From: an archaeon
GTDB lineage: Archaea; Nanobdellota; Nanobdellia; Woesearchaeales; UBA9642
DNA: 64,000 nucleotides
Direction: 5' to 3'
NCBI GenBank assembly: GCA_020057295.1
Contig: JAGVGF010000006.1
Span: 1 to 64,000, forward strand
A program made the translations under genes and the position numbers. Positions 17,247 through 26,093 of this stretch are shown piece by piece (the stretch's first letter is position 1; each line of letters opens with the position of its first letter). Below the pieces are notes generated by a model. It worked only from the letters and a program-made list of their open reading frames with translations, was not told where the DNA came from and ran no database searches.

Positions 17247-19280
17247 GTGAGTGAATTATTTAAGATTATTCAAGTTACTCCAAATGATACTACGAAAATT
17301 CTAATCAAAGAAATATTTACTATAACAGTCACTCTACAATTGTTGAATCAAAAGATAGATGAAAAAGAATTTCTAAAAGATATAGATTTAGAGTTATGGA
17401 CCGACCTTAAATGTGATGAGAGTAAAAAAGTTTTCAAAGAAGATATTCAAGGATATGCTGCAAAATTAAAATTTCACAACAGAACAAACGATATATTTAC
17501 TTTCGAAAGAACATTCATCCCTAGCGAAGCAGGATTCTTTAAATTTATGGTAAGACACAAATTTAATAATTCAATAAATTGGGGATGGTTTCAAACAGAA
17601 AGTGGAAAGAAAGAAATAGAAATTCATGTCGAACCTTCTTGGTCTAGTAATACAGTAATCTATAACGCATTCGTAAGACAATTTGGTGCAATAGATAAAA
17701 ATAATGACGGAGTTATAAATCCTGGTGAGGGAGGAACTTTTAATGACTTAATTAAAAGAATGTCATATTTCAAAAAATTAGGTATAAATACTATATACTT
17801 AAATCCTATACAATCAGCTGGAGAAATATTCAAGTACAGAACTGAAGAGAGAAATTATTATGAGAATAATTTAACTAATCATTTACCTGTTCATATGCAT
17901 CCAGGAAGTGTATATTCTATTAAAGACTATAAATCAATAGATCCTGAATTAGGATTAAATGAAAATATTCCCGACACGGACCAGTATCATGAATTTAAGA
18001 GATTCTGTAAAATTTGTCATAAAAATGGCATAAGAGTAATTCTAGATATAGTTTTTGATCATACTTCAAGAGATTCGTTCATACAAAGACTTCATCCTGA
18101 ATGGTTCATCTATAAAAAAGATCCTATGTCACTAGAGGGAGAATTTATTACACACGATCATCCTGATGCAGATAAATATTGGGGTAAACCTGAACACGCA
18201 TTTAGCCCTTACGATCATGGAGTATTCTGGACAGACTGTATAATGTTAAACTGGAATTATTATTATAGTCTAGATACGCTTGCACCTGATAAGAGTAAAC
18301 CTCCAAGGAATCCATCTATCGAACAGATGAGGGATTATTTCAAAAATGTATTAATATATTGGATAAAAAATTATGGTGTTGACGGATTTAGATTAGATGT
18401 ATCATATGCTGTTCCTGCTGAATTTTGGCATGATGCAATACTTGAATGCAGAAAATCTGCAAAAAATATTTGCGAAGAAAGAGAGAAACATCCACGAGCA
18501 CAAGAAGTTGCACCTTTAAGTCCTGACATATTATTTATCGGAGAAACTTATGTAGATAAAGTAAATGAGCTACAGAATTGTGGTATAAGTGCTCTTAATG
18601 GAGATTTTTCCTCAAAGGTGTATACTGTTGAAATGCTTAAAGGTTACTTAGATTATGCATATAACATTTCAGGAAATTTCTTTCCTAATGGTTCTAGATG
18701 GTTGTTATTTCCTGAATGTCATGACTTTAATAGATTACCAAAGAAATTTGAAGGATCATTAAAAAATAAAGATTCTGATGTGAAGTTGAACAAATCGCGT
18801 TGGGTTTTAGCCGCACTTCTTCCAGGAATACCGATGCTACACAACGGGTATGAAGTTGTTGAACATGAAAATGTAAGTGTACAAACTTATTCTACGATAA
18901 ATTGGAATTCTGAAAAGAATATTTCAGCGTATATTTCAAAAGTTAATCATATCAGAAATAAATATGTTGCATTTCAGAAGGGAAAATATATCTTTGTTGA
19001 TAGCGAACAGGGAACCACTAATTCGGCACAACTTTACTCATTCATAAGATATCACCAATCTGAAAATGAAATCGAAGCATTCTTAGTTGTCGTGAACATG
19101 GATTTTAACAATAAAGTCGACGGCATTAAAATCGATTTACCAAACATACCTGGTTTCGATTTAAATAAAACTTACGAACTTACAGACTTGTTGATTGGAG
19201 AAATTCATAAACGTGAAGGCAAATTCTTAACTATAATTTTAGGTCCTGGAGAGAGTCACATCTTCAAAATAAAGCAATAA
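17247..19280 (+). CDS. GH13 alpha-amylase-family glycosidase/glucanotransferase
   Basis: 677-aa GH13 protein. An N-terminal beta-sandwich (1-130) is followed by a (beta/alpha)8 barrel with the conserved regions DIVFDHTSR (267-275), GFRLDVS with nucleophile D384, IGETY with acid/base E433, and CHDFNR with D493 (commonly NHD), and a C-terminal beta domain. A perfect EF-hand-type loop DKNNDGVINPGE (about 150-161) opens the barrel and probably binds calcium. No signal peptide, so it is probably cytosolic (glycogen or maltodextrin metabolism). Starts with GTG after GAGGCGAG. Exact specificity cannot be assigned. Confidence 0.9.
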   Translation: MSELFKIIQVTPNDTTKILIKEIFTITVTLQLLNQKIDEKEFLKDIDLELWTDLKCDESKKVFKEDIQGYAAKLKFHNRTNDIFTFERTFIPSEAGFFKFMVRHKFNNSINWGWFQTESGKKEIEIHVEPSWSSNTVIYNAFVRQFGAIDKNNDGVINPGEGGTFNDLIKRMSYFKKLGINTIYLNPIQSAGEIFKYRTEERNYYENNLTNHLPVHMHPGSVYSIKDYKSIDPELGLNENIPDTDQYHEFKRFCKICHKNGIRVILDIVFDHTSRDSFIQRLHPEWFIYKKDPMSLEGEFITHDHPDADKYWGKPEHAFSPYDHGVFWTDCIMLNWNYYYSLDTLAPDKSKPPRNPSIEQMRDYFKNVLIYWIKNYGVDGFRLDVSYAVPAEFWHDAILECRKSAKNICEEREKHPRAQEVAPLSPDILFIGETYVDKVNELQNCGISALNGDFSSKVYTVEMLKGYLDYAYNISGNFFPNGSRWLLFPECHDFNRLPKKFEGSLKNKDSDVKLNKSRWVLAALLPGIPMLHNGYEVVEHENVSVQTYSTINWNSEKNISAYISKVNHIRNKYVAFQKGKYIFVDSEQGTTNSAQLYSFIRYHQSENEIEAFLVVVNMDFNNKVDGIKIDLPNIPGFDLNKTYELTDLLIGEIHKREGKFLTIILGPGESHIFKIKQ

Positions 19281-19372
19281 TTGACAAAATCATCCTAAAA
19301 CATTAAATTTATGCAGTTCTCAAAGCCTTAAAATCCACAAAATATATAAATAAGTTCAACTCACCACATCTT

Positions 19373-19391
19373 AGTTGACTTAAGGTCAACT
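19373..19391. promoter_or_regulatory. Putative heat-shock operator upstream of grpE
   Basis: Perfect inverted repeat AGTTGAC-TTAAG-GTCAACT. It lies about 27 bp downstream of the TATA-like AATATATAAATAAG (around 19341-19354), so it covers the expected transcription start of the grpE-dnaK-dnaJ operon. A related half-site (GTTCAACTC) lies at 19354-19362. Confidence 0.6.
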
Positions 19392-19419
19392 ACAAGCATG
19401 ATTATTTTAATATTTAAAG

Positions 19420-19968
19420 GTGATTTATATTAAGAACGACAAAAATTCGCATAAAGAAGAGATAAAAATTGAAGTGCCTAAAGAGCAGATTATTGATCCT
19501 AAAGATGTTAAAATTGACGAATTAACAGACACTCTAAAACGTTTACAGGCAGAATTTGAAAATTATAAGAAACGTGTAGATAAAGAACATGTTCAAAACA
19601 TTAAAACTTCCAATGCCAAATTAATTAAAGATTTACTTGCAATATTAGATAGCTTTGAACTAGCATTGAGAAATAATCAAGAAGAAAATCACGAGATATC
19701 TAAATTCAGAAAAGGTTTAGAATTAATTTACACACAATTATATTCAACTCTTGAAGATTATGGACTAAAAATAATCGATACTAAAAATCAGAAATTTGAT
19801 CCATACAAACATGAAGTGTTAATGGTTAAAGAATGTAGTGAACAAGATGATGTAATATTGCAAGAATTTCAGAAAGGATACATACTAAATGATACAATCA
19901 TTAGACATTCAAAAGTTATGATTGCGAAACATACAGAAGATAAAAAACAATCAGAAAATAAACAATAA
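19420..19968 (+). CDS. grpE: GrpE nucleotide-exchange factor
   Basis: 182-aa GrpE, the ADP-release factor for DnaK. Long coiled coil LQAEFENYKKRVDKE (about 40-55), then KGLELIYTQLYSTLEDYGLKIID and the C-terminal beta domain FDPYKHEVLMV ... GYILNDTIIRHSKVMIAK. The start is unclear: the only standard start is the GTG at 19420, which is part of the AAAGGTGA ribosome-binding site. An in-frame ATT at 19429 has better spacing. First gene of the bacterial-type Hsp70 operon. Confidence 0.9.
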   Translation: MIYIKNDKNSHKEEIKIEVPKEQIIDPKDVKIDELTDTLKRLQAEFENYKKRVDKEHVQNIKTSNAKLIKDLLAILDSFELALRNNQEENHEISKFRKGLELIYTQLYSTLEDYGLKIIDTKNQKFDPYKHEVLMVKECSEQDDVILQEFQKGYILNDTIIRHSKVMIAKHTEDKKQSENKQ

Positions 19969-19986
19969 AATATTACGGGTGATATA

Positions 19987-20352
19987 ATGGGTAAGGATGA
20001 AGAACAAAAAATAAATTTTGTAATCAATGACGGAGACAGTTTCTACGCTAATGAAATTAGCATAACATTTGGACCTGCACAATTTTCTGCAGATTTTAAA
20101 AATATCAGTCCAAGAGTTGATATGAGAGGACAAGATGGTTCAAAAACATTCGCATTAAAACATAATGTGGTAATAATGGAACCATTCCAAGCAAAAAATT
20201 TCATCAAGGTATTAAATGACGCTATTGTAAGATATGAAAAAGATTTTGGTACAATAGAAATGCCAAAACAATTGAAGGCAGCTGAAAAGAAATTCAAGCT
20301 AGACAATAAGCCATCAAAAAACACGCCAAGTGTTCCATCATATTTCGGATAA
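19987..20352 (+). CDS. DUF3467 protein within the Hsp70 operon
   Basis: 121 aa with the DUF3467 pattern: a start such as GDSFYANEISITFGPAQFSADF, a central PRV, a strand pair VVIMEPFQAKNFIKVLNDAIVRYEKDFG, and a charged tail. DUF3467 is a small domain of unknown function found in bacteria and archaea. It sits between grpE and dnaK with its own GGGTGATATA site, so it is co-expressed with the chaperones. No direct link to DnaK is known to me. Confidence 0.75.
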   Translation: MGKDEEQKINFVINDGDSFYANEISITFGPAQFSADFKNISPRVDMRGQDGSKTFALKHNVVIMEPFQAKNFIKVLNDAIVRYEKDFGTIEMPKQLKAAEKKFKLDNKPSKNTPSVPSYFG

Positions 20353-20421
20353 GGTAAATAATAGATATTAAAAATTTAAAATAAAAGACAAAAAAAACAA
20401 ACATAATCGGAGGGGATTATT

Positions 20422-22329
20422 ATGAGTAAAATTATAGGTATTGATTTAGGAACAAGCAATTCAGCAGCAGCAGTATTAGAAGGTGGTAAGCCTAAAATTA
20501 TTCCATCAGCAGAAGGTGCAACAATGTACGGAAAAGCATTTCCTAGTGTTGTAGCATTTACGAAAGATGGACAATTATTAGTTGGAGAGCCAGCACGAAG
20601 ACAAGCAGTGAGCAATCCTGAAGGAACCATAATGGCTGCAAAAAGAAAGATGGGCACAGACTATAAATATAAAATAAATGGAAAAGATTACACACCACAA
20701 CAAATATCAGCATTCATTCTACAAAAGATTAAGAAAGATGCGGAAAGCTTCCTTGGAGAAAAAATCGAAAAGGCAGTAATTACAGTTCCTGCATATTTTG
20801 ATGATAATCAAAGACAAGCGACTAAAGACGCTGGAACAATTGCAGGATTAGAAGTTGTAAGAATAATCAACGAGCCAACAGCAGCAGCATTATCATACGG
20901 TTTAGATAAGGCACACGCACATAAAGTGATGGTGTTCGATTTAGGTGGAGGAACTTTAGATGTTACAATAATGGAGTTCGAAGAAGGAGTTTTCGAAGTT
21001 AAGAGCACATCTGGAGATACACAACTTGGCGGAACAGATATGGACAATGCAATTGTAGATTATCTTTCTAAAGAGTTTAAGAAAACAGAAGGAATAGATA
21101 TAAGCAAAGATAAAGTAGCAATGCAAAGATTAAGAGAAGCTGCAGAGAAAGCAAAGATAGAATTATCAACAGTAATAGATACTGAAATAAATTTACCATT
21201 CTTGACAGCAGACCAAAATGGTCCAAAACACTTCACACACAAATTAACAAGAGCAAAACTTGAACAAATAATTGAGCCAATAATTAAGAGATGTAAACAT
21301 CCAATAGAACAAGCAATCAATGATGCAAAATTATCCTTTAAGGATATTGAAAAGATAATCATGGTTGGCGGACCAACAAGAATGCCGATTGTACAAAAAT
21401 TCGTTGAAGATGCAACAGGAAAGAAAGTAGAAAGAGGAGTAGATCCTATGGAATGTGTTGCATTAGGAGCATCAGTACAAGCAGGAGTACTTGCAGGAGA
21501 AGTTAAAGACGTTCTATTATTAGATGTTACACCATTAAGTCTTGGTATAGAAACTCTTGGAGGAGTATGTACAAAATTAATAGAAAGAAATGCAACTATC
21601 CCAACAAAGAAAAGCCAAATATTTAGTACAGCAGCAGATAGTCAAAATGCTGTAACAATACACGTATTACAAGGAGAAAGACCTATGGCTTCAGACAATA
21701 AAAGCTTAGGAAGATTCGACTTGATAGGAATTCCACCAGCACCAAGAGGCATACCACAGATAGAAGTATCTTTCGATATTGATGCAAACGGAATCGTTCA
21801 TGTTGCTGCAAAAGATTTAGGAACAGGCAAGGAACAAAGCATAAAAATTACAGCATCACAAAAATTAAATGATGCAGAGATAGAGAGAATGCGTAAAGAA
21901 GCAGAAGTACATGCAGAAGATGATAAGAAAAAGAAAGAAGAAGTAGAAATAATCAATCAAGCAGACACTCTAGTATACACTGCAGAAAATTTATTCAACG
22001 ACATGAAAGGTAAAGTTTCAGATACTAAACTTGATGATGTCAAAAAAGATGTTGAAGGTTTAAAGAAATTATTACAAGAAGAGAAGAAGAACGTAAACGA
22101 CATTAAAACTAAACTTGATGAAGTAAATAAAAAGATTCAAGATATGAGTGTTGAAATGTATCAGAAGGTTTCTGAAGAACAAGCAAAAAAACATGAGGGA
22201 GCTAATGCTGAATCGACTACAAACGAGCAATCAGAAGATGCATCTCCTAGCGATGATAATGTTGTTGATGCAGAGTTTACAGAAAAATCTGGTGAAGAAA
22301 CAGGAAAAAAGAAGAAAAACAAGAAATAA
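20422..22329 (+). CDS. dnaK: Chaperone DnaK (Hsp70)
   Basis: 635-aa Hsp70. Nucleotide-binding motifs GIDLGTSNS (phosphate 1), [11 protein letters not shown] (phosphate 2) and MVGGPTRMP (adenosine). Linker [19 protein letters not shown] near residue 375, then substrate-binding beta domain, helical lid and a Ser/Glu/Lys-rich tail. The ATPase domain lacks the short insertion typical of proteobacterial DnaK ([19 protein letters not shown] runs straight through), so it resembles the Gram-positive/archaeal form. Strong ribosome-binding site GGAGGGG. Works with GrpE and DnaJ from the same operon. Confidence 0.97.
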   Translation: MSKIIGIDLGTSNSAAAVLEGGKPKIIPSAEGATMYGKAFPSVVAFTKDGQLLVGEPARRQAVSNPEGTIMAAKRKMGTDYKYKINGKDYTPQQISAFILQKIKKDAESFLGEKIEKAVITVPAYFDDNQRQATKDAGTIAGLEVVRIINEPTAAALSYGLDKAHAHKVMVFDLGGGTLDVTIMEFEEGVFEVKSTSGDTQLGGTDMDNAIVDYLSKEFKKTEGIDISKDKVAMQRLREAAEKAKIELSTVIDTEINLPFLTADQNGPKHFTHKLTRAKLEQIIEPIIKRCKHPIEQAINDAKLSFKDIEKIIMVGGPTRMPIVQKFVEDATGKKVERGVDPMECVALGASVQAGVLAGEVKDVLLLDVTPLSLGIETLGGVCTKLIERNATIPTKKSQIFSTAADSQNAVTIHVLQGERPMASDNKSLGRFDLIGIPPAPRGIPQIEVSFDIDANGIVHVAAKDLGTGKEQSIKITASQKLNDAEIERMRKEAEVHAEDDKKKKEEVEIINQADTLVYTAENLFNDMKGKVSDTKLDDVKKDVEGLKKLLQEEKKNVNDIKTKLDEVNKKIQDMSVEMYQKVSEEQAKKHEGANAESTTNEQSEDASPSDDNVVDAEFTEKSGEETGKKKKNKK

Positions 22330-22403
22330 ATCACATTTTTCCACAAACTTAAAAAAGCCTTAAGCCACTTTAGTATAAAAAAGTAGGTTTTAAGGTGAGC
22401 ATA

Positions 22404-22754
22404 ATGGATAATAACGATTTACAGTTGTTAGAAATTAGAATTGAAAGAATTAAAGCAGAAATTGGCGATACATCTATAGGATTATCGTTACTTGGAATAT
22501 TTTTCCTAGCATTAATACCGCTGTTTTATAGCATTATAGGTATTTATGGTTTCACATTGAAAGATATTGAAGTGCCATTAGCAATTTCAGTAACGATAGT
22601 ACTTATGGCTACAATATTTACGATAGTGCATTGGGATAATAACAAGAAAAAGTTGGAAAAAGTATATGCAGAAAAAGAAGAAATGATTAAAAACATCCAA
22701 TTGCAACAACAAGTGTTGGCTGTCGCTCAATCTGCCTTAAAGAAGAAAAAATAA
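22404..22754 (+). CDS. Small membrane protein between dnaK and dnaJ
   Basis: 116-aa protein with a short N-terminal helix, two membrane helices (about 24-48 and 57-78) and a C-terminal cytosolic coiled coil (NNKKKLEKVYAEKEEMIKNIQLQQQVLAVAQSALKKKK). The ATG at 22404 has AAGGTGAGCATA before it; the GTG at 22395 overlaps that site. No family recognised. Its position suggests a heat-shock-co-expressed membrane factor, possibly tethering chaperones (speculative). Confidence 0.75.
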   Translation: MDNNDLQLLEIRIERIKAEIGDTSIGLSLLGIFFLALIPLFYSIIGIYGFTLKDIEVPLAISVTIVLMATIFTIVHWDNNKKKLEKVYAEKEEMIKNIQLQQQVLAVAQSALKKKK

Positions 22755-22779
22755 TTTAATTTTATATAAGTGATTTGTT

Positions 22780-23871
22780 ATGGCTGAAAAAGATTACTAT
22801 AAGATTCTAGGCGTAGCTCGCAACGCGACTAAAGAAGAAATAAAGACTGCATATAAGAAGCTAGCAAAACAGCATCATCCAGATGTTAATAAGGATGCTG
22901 GATCTACTGAAAAGTTTAAAGAAATTAATGAGGCAGCATCAGTACTTGGTGATGATGCTAAGAAACAACAGTATGATCAATACGGTTCTGATTTTGAACG
23001 TAAATATCATCAAGATTTCTCTAGAAGTTATCAAGGAGCAGATTTTGAAGATATGGATTTTGGTGACGTTTTTGAAATGTTCTTTGGTGGCGGATTTAAT
23101 ACTGGCAGAGGACATAGGAGAGCAAGGGGAAGAGATTTAAGGTATGATACAACTATTACTTTGGAAGAAGCTGCAGTCGGCGTTAAAAAGAGTATTAATT
23201 TAGAGAAACCAGAAACTTGTGAAGATTGTGAAGGTAGAGGAGGAGATGATTACGATACATGTAATGATTGTAATGGTCAAGGTGTAAAGAAAGTAACTCA
23301 AAGAACCCCTTTCGGAATGTTTTCATCAGCAGTTACGTGTAAAAAATGTCAAGGTCATGGTGAAGTTATAAAAAATGTTTGTAGTACATGCAAAGGTAAA
23401 GGTATTGTTACAAAGAAAAAAACTTTAGAAGTTAAAATACCAGCGGGTGTTGATAGCGGTGCACAATTAAGATTACAAGAAGAAGGAGAAGCAGTAAAAG
23501 GCGGAACAACTGGAGATTTATATATATTCATTGATGTTAAGAAACATAAATATTTTGAAAGAGCAAATGATGATATTGTACTGGAAATTCCTATAAGTGT
23601 TACTCAAGCAATTCTTGGTGATGAAATAGAAGTTCCAACACTTGACGGCAAAGCGGTATTGAAAATTCCTGAAGGTACACAGCCAGAAACCATATTCAGA
23701 ATGAAGGGTAAGGGAATACAACATCTAAATCAGCACGGTATAGGAGATGAACTTGTAAAAGTTAAAGTTGAAATACCAGAAAAATTAACCAGAAAACAAG
23801 AAGAATTAATCAAAGAATTTGATAAAGAGTCTGGCAAAAAGAAAAGTATTTTTGATAAATTATTCAAATAA
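22780..23871 (+). CDS. dnaJ: Chaperone DnaJ (Hsp40, type I)
   Basis: 363-aa type I DnaJ. J domain (1-68) with the HPD motif in HHPDVNKD; a short Gly/Phe region (DFGDVFEMFFGGGF); a complete zinc domain with four CxxCxGxG-type repeats (CEDCEGRG, CNDCNGQG, CKKCQGHG, CSTCKGKG); C-terminal substrate-binding domains. The first repeat is degenerate only after the Gly. It stimulates DnaK ATPase and delivers clients. Last gene of the operon. Confidence 0.96.
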   Translation: MAEKDYYKILGVARNATKEEIKTAYKKLAKQHHPDVNKDAGSTEKFKEINEAASVLGDDAKKQQYDQYGSDFERKYHQDFSRSYQGADFEDMDFGDVFEMFFGGGFNTGRGHRRARGRDLRYDTTITLEEAAVGVKKSINLEKPETCEDCEGRGGDDYDTCNDCNGQGVKKVTQRTPFGMFSSAVTCKKCQGHGEVIKNVCSTCKGKGIVTKKKTLEVKIPAGVDSGAQLRLQEEGEAVKGGTTGDLYIFIDVKKHKYFERANDDIVLEIPISVTQAILGDEIEVPTLDGKAVLKIPEGTQPETIFRMKGKGIQHLNQHGIGDELVKVKVEIPEKLTRKQEELIKEFDKESGKKKSIFDKLFK

Positions 23872-24055
23872 AACACCTAACACTTCTTAGTACTACTGTT
23901 TGATAATTAATTCTTATTTATTTTCTATTATCTACAATAGTGCATTTTTAATCGTTTTTTTAGAGTATTTTTCACTCGCCGATAGAAAACTTTAAATACT
24001 ACTTATGTATTAAGTCAAACATAAAAAAATGTTTTCAATATGAGGGTGGTTTGAA

Positions 24056-25309
24056 ATGAAGAGATTATTATCTATCATGAGTGTTTTTTCTATATTAATA
24101 CTGTTATTTGTTATGACTGGCTGTGAGCCTAAAGTCAATGTTCCTCCAAATGTTACACTTGAGGGTGCAATAATTAGTTCGGGTAACACAACTGTCGCAC
24201 TTAATGAGACAGAAATAAAACCTAATGAAAATAATACAAGTAGTAATGTAAGTGAAACTTCAGAATATGAAAATGCCGCTTACACTATAACAGCTACTGA
24301 AGGAGATTTAGTTGTATTAAAATTAAAAGCAGTAGACCCTGATGGTTTACCATTAACGTATTATTATAGTGCACCATTTAACGATAAAGGATTATGGCAA
24401 ACAACTGATGGAGATGTAGGAAAGTATCTAGTAAAAGTTACTGCTGCAGACCAATTCATCAATACATCAGCAGATGTTTTAGTAGTTGTTAATCCAAGTA
24501 ATAAGGCACCAGTAATAGACTGTCCTGAAGACATTAATGTTAGAGAAGGAGAAACAGTAGACTTAGACTGTAAATTCTTCGATAAAGAAAATGATCCTAT
24601 AGTTGTAGAATACAGTGGATGGATGACTAGTCCAACATACACTACAGGATTTGAGTCAGCTGGAACTCACAAAGTATTTGTTAGAGCTTCAGATCCAACA
24701 CATAATGTTACAAAGACCATACTTGTAAATGTTGAAAATGTTGCAAGAGCACCAATATTCTTACAACACTTTAAGGATATGACAGTTACAGAGAGCGATA
24801 TCGTAACACTGAATCCAAACGTTACAGAACCAGATCAAGGGGAAATTGTAATAGTAAAATATTCAGAACCATTTGATTCAAATGGTGTTTGGAAGACTAA
24901 GATAGATGATGCAGGAGTATATCCTATATCGGTTGTAGCAACGTCACAAGGATTATCCACTAAGGAAACATTCACATTGACTGTTAAGATGCTAACAACA
25001 CCACCAGTAATGGCTTTAATACCAAACATGACAGTATCTGAAGGAGACACAGTAACAATAAAGCCAGAAGCAAAGGATAGACAGAATAATCCAATAACAT
25101 TTGAATACAGTGGATGGATAAGCGATTCCTCATACACTACAACATACGATGATGCATATCCAAAAGGTTGTGATAAACCTGGATGTACTGCAACATATAA
25201 GATCACCGTAAAGGCAAGCAACGGATTATATGATGTATCACAAGATGTGTATGTGACTGTAAAGGATAAGAACAGACCACCAGTATTCGTCTGGCCTACA
25301 TCACCATAA
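24056..25309 (+). CDS. Ig-like/cadherin-like repeat lipoprotein
   Basis: 417-aa lipoprotein. Signal peptide 1-22 with lipobox VMTGC (C23), a short Thr/Asn-rich spacer, then about four Ig/cadherin-like repeats of roughly 90 residues. Repeats share a core: RxGETVDLDC...PIVVEYSGWMTSPTYTT in one and SEGDTVTIKP...PITFEYSGWISDSSYTT in another. The YSGW core strongly suggests internal duplication. Anchored outside the membrane, probably a surface or adhesion component. Own promoter (CTTTAAATAC, around 23990) and site GAGGGTGG. Confidence 0.85.
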   Translation: MKRLLSIMSVFSILILLFVMTGCEPKVNVPPNVTLEGAIISSGNTTVALNETEIKPNENNTSSNVSETSEYENAAYTITATEGDLVVLKLKAVDPDGLPLTYYYSAPFNDKGLWQTTDGDVGKYLVKVTAADQFINTSADVLVVVNPSNKAPVIDCPEDINVREGETVDLDCKFFDKENDPIVVEYSGWMTSPTYTTGFESAGTHKVFVRASDPTHNVTKTILVNVENVARAPIFLQHFKDMTVTESDIVTLNPNVTEPDQGEIVIVKYSEPFDSNGVWKTKIDDAGVYPISVVATSQGLSTKETFTLTVKMLTTPPVMALIPNMTVSEGDTVTIKPEAKDRQNNPITFEYSGWISDSSYTTTYDDAYPKGCDKPGCTATYKITVKASNGLYDVSQDVYVTVKDKNRPPVFVWPTSP

Positions 25310-25310
25310 A

Positions 25311-25348
25311 CTTGTTGAATAAACAAGAATTTTTTAATTCTTTTTTTA
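25311..25348 (+). terminator. Hairpin plus T-tract terminator
   Basis: CTTGTT-GAATA-AACAAG hairpin starting right after the lipoprotein stop codon, followed by AATTTTTTAATTCTTTTTTT. This is the clearest hairpin-and-U-tract arrangement in the window. Confidence 0.6.
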
Positions 25349-25436
25349 TTATATTTTTATAAAATTTTATCTAATTCTAATTTTTTAATTCATATATTTG
25401 ATTAAATTTATATAATTCTAATAAATCATCATCGTT

Positions 25437-26039
25437 ATGAGTAAATTAGAAGATTTAGAAGCTGTAAAATCTAAGATTCTTACTGAAATGAAGTGTCCAT
25501 TAAAAGATGCTGCAAAAAACTTAGTCTTTGGTAAAGGAAACCCTGATGCTAATATAATGTTTATAGGAGAAGCACCAGGAGCACAAGAAGATGAACAAGG
25601 GATACCATTTGTTGGATCAGCAGGCAAAGAATTAGATAAACTCCTTCGAAGCATTAATTTAACTCTTGATGATGTATATATCGCTAATATATTGAAATAT
25701 CGTCCTCCAGAGAATCGCGACCCTACGGTTGATGAGATATACAGGCACACACCTTATCTTATTGAACAAATAAAGATTATAAAGCCTAAAATTATTTGTA
25801 CTCTAGGAAATTATTCTACTAAATTTGTATTGGCACAATTTAATATTCCAAATATGAAGAAAATTGATGGGATAACTAAACTTCACGGCAAAGTAAATAA
25901 TATACTTATTGATGAAATGAATTTCATGGTTATACCATTATATCATCCAGCAGCAATGTTATACAATCCCAATCTCAGGCCGATATTAGGAAAAGATTTT
26001 CTTGAAATGGAAAAAGTGTTGGTTCAAAAAAGAGAATAA
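25437..26039 (+). CDS. Family-4-like uracil-DNA glycosylase lacking most Fe-S cysteines
   Basis: 200-aa UDG-superfamily protein closest to family 4. Motif A GEAPGAQEDEQGIPFVGSAG (about 43-62) and motif B PLYHPAAML (about 175) are intact. Family 4 normally binds a 4Fe-4S cluster through four Cys; here only one is at its position (KCPL, residue 20). The partner three residues earlier, the Cys of KCRPP (here KYRPP) and the Cys before the next helix (here YRHTPYL) are all replaced. It should still excise uracil but probably without a cluster. TATA about 29 bp upstream; leaderless. Confidence 0.9.
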   Translation: MSKLEDLEAVKSKILTEMKCPLKDAAKNLVFGKGNPDANIMFIGEAPGAQEDEQGIPFVGSAGKELDKLLRSINLTLDDVYIANILKYRPPENRDPTVDEIYRHTPYLIEQIKIIKPKIICTLGNYSTKFVLAQFNIPNMKKIDGITKLHGKVNNILIDEMNFMVIPLYHPAAMLYNPNLRPILGKDFLEMEKVLVQKRE

Positions 26040-26093
26040 CTACAAAGCGTATAATAAACAAATATTTAAATAGGATATTGCCATAATCACTGT

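Noticed and set aside
24835-25326. 163-aa minus ORF antisense to the Ig-like lipoprotein
   Set aside because: Lies opposite repeat-containing coding sequence with clear Ig-like motifs; no promoter or RBS seen.
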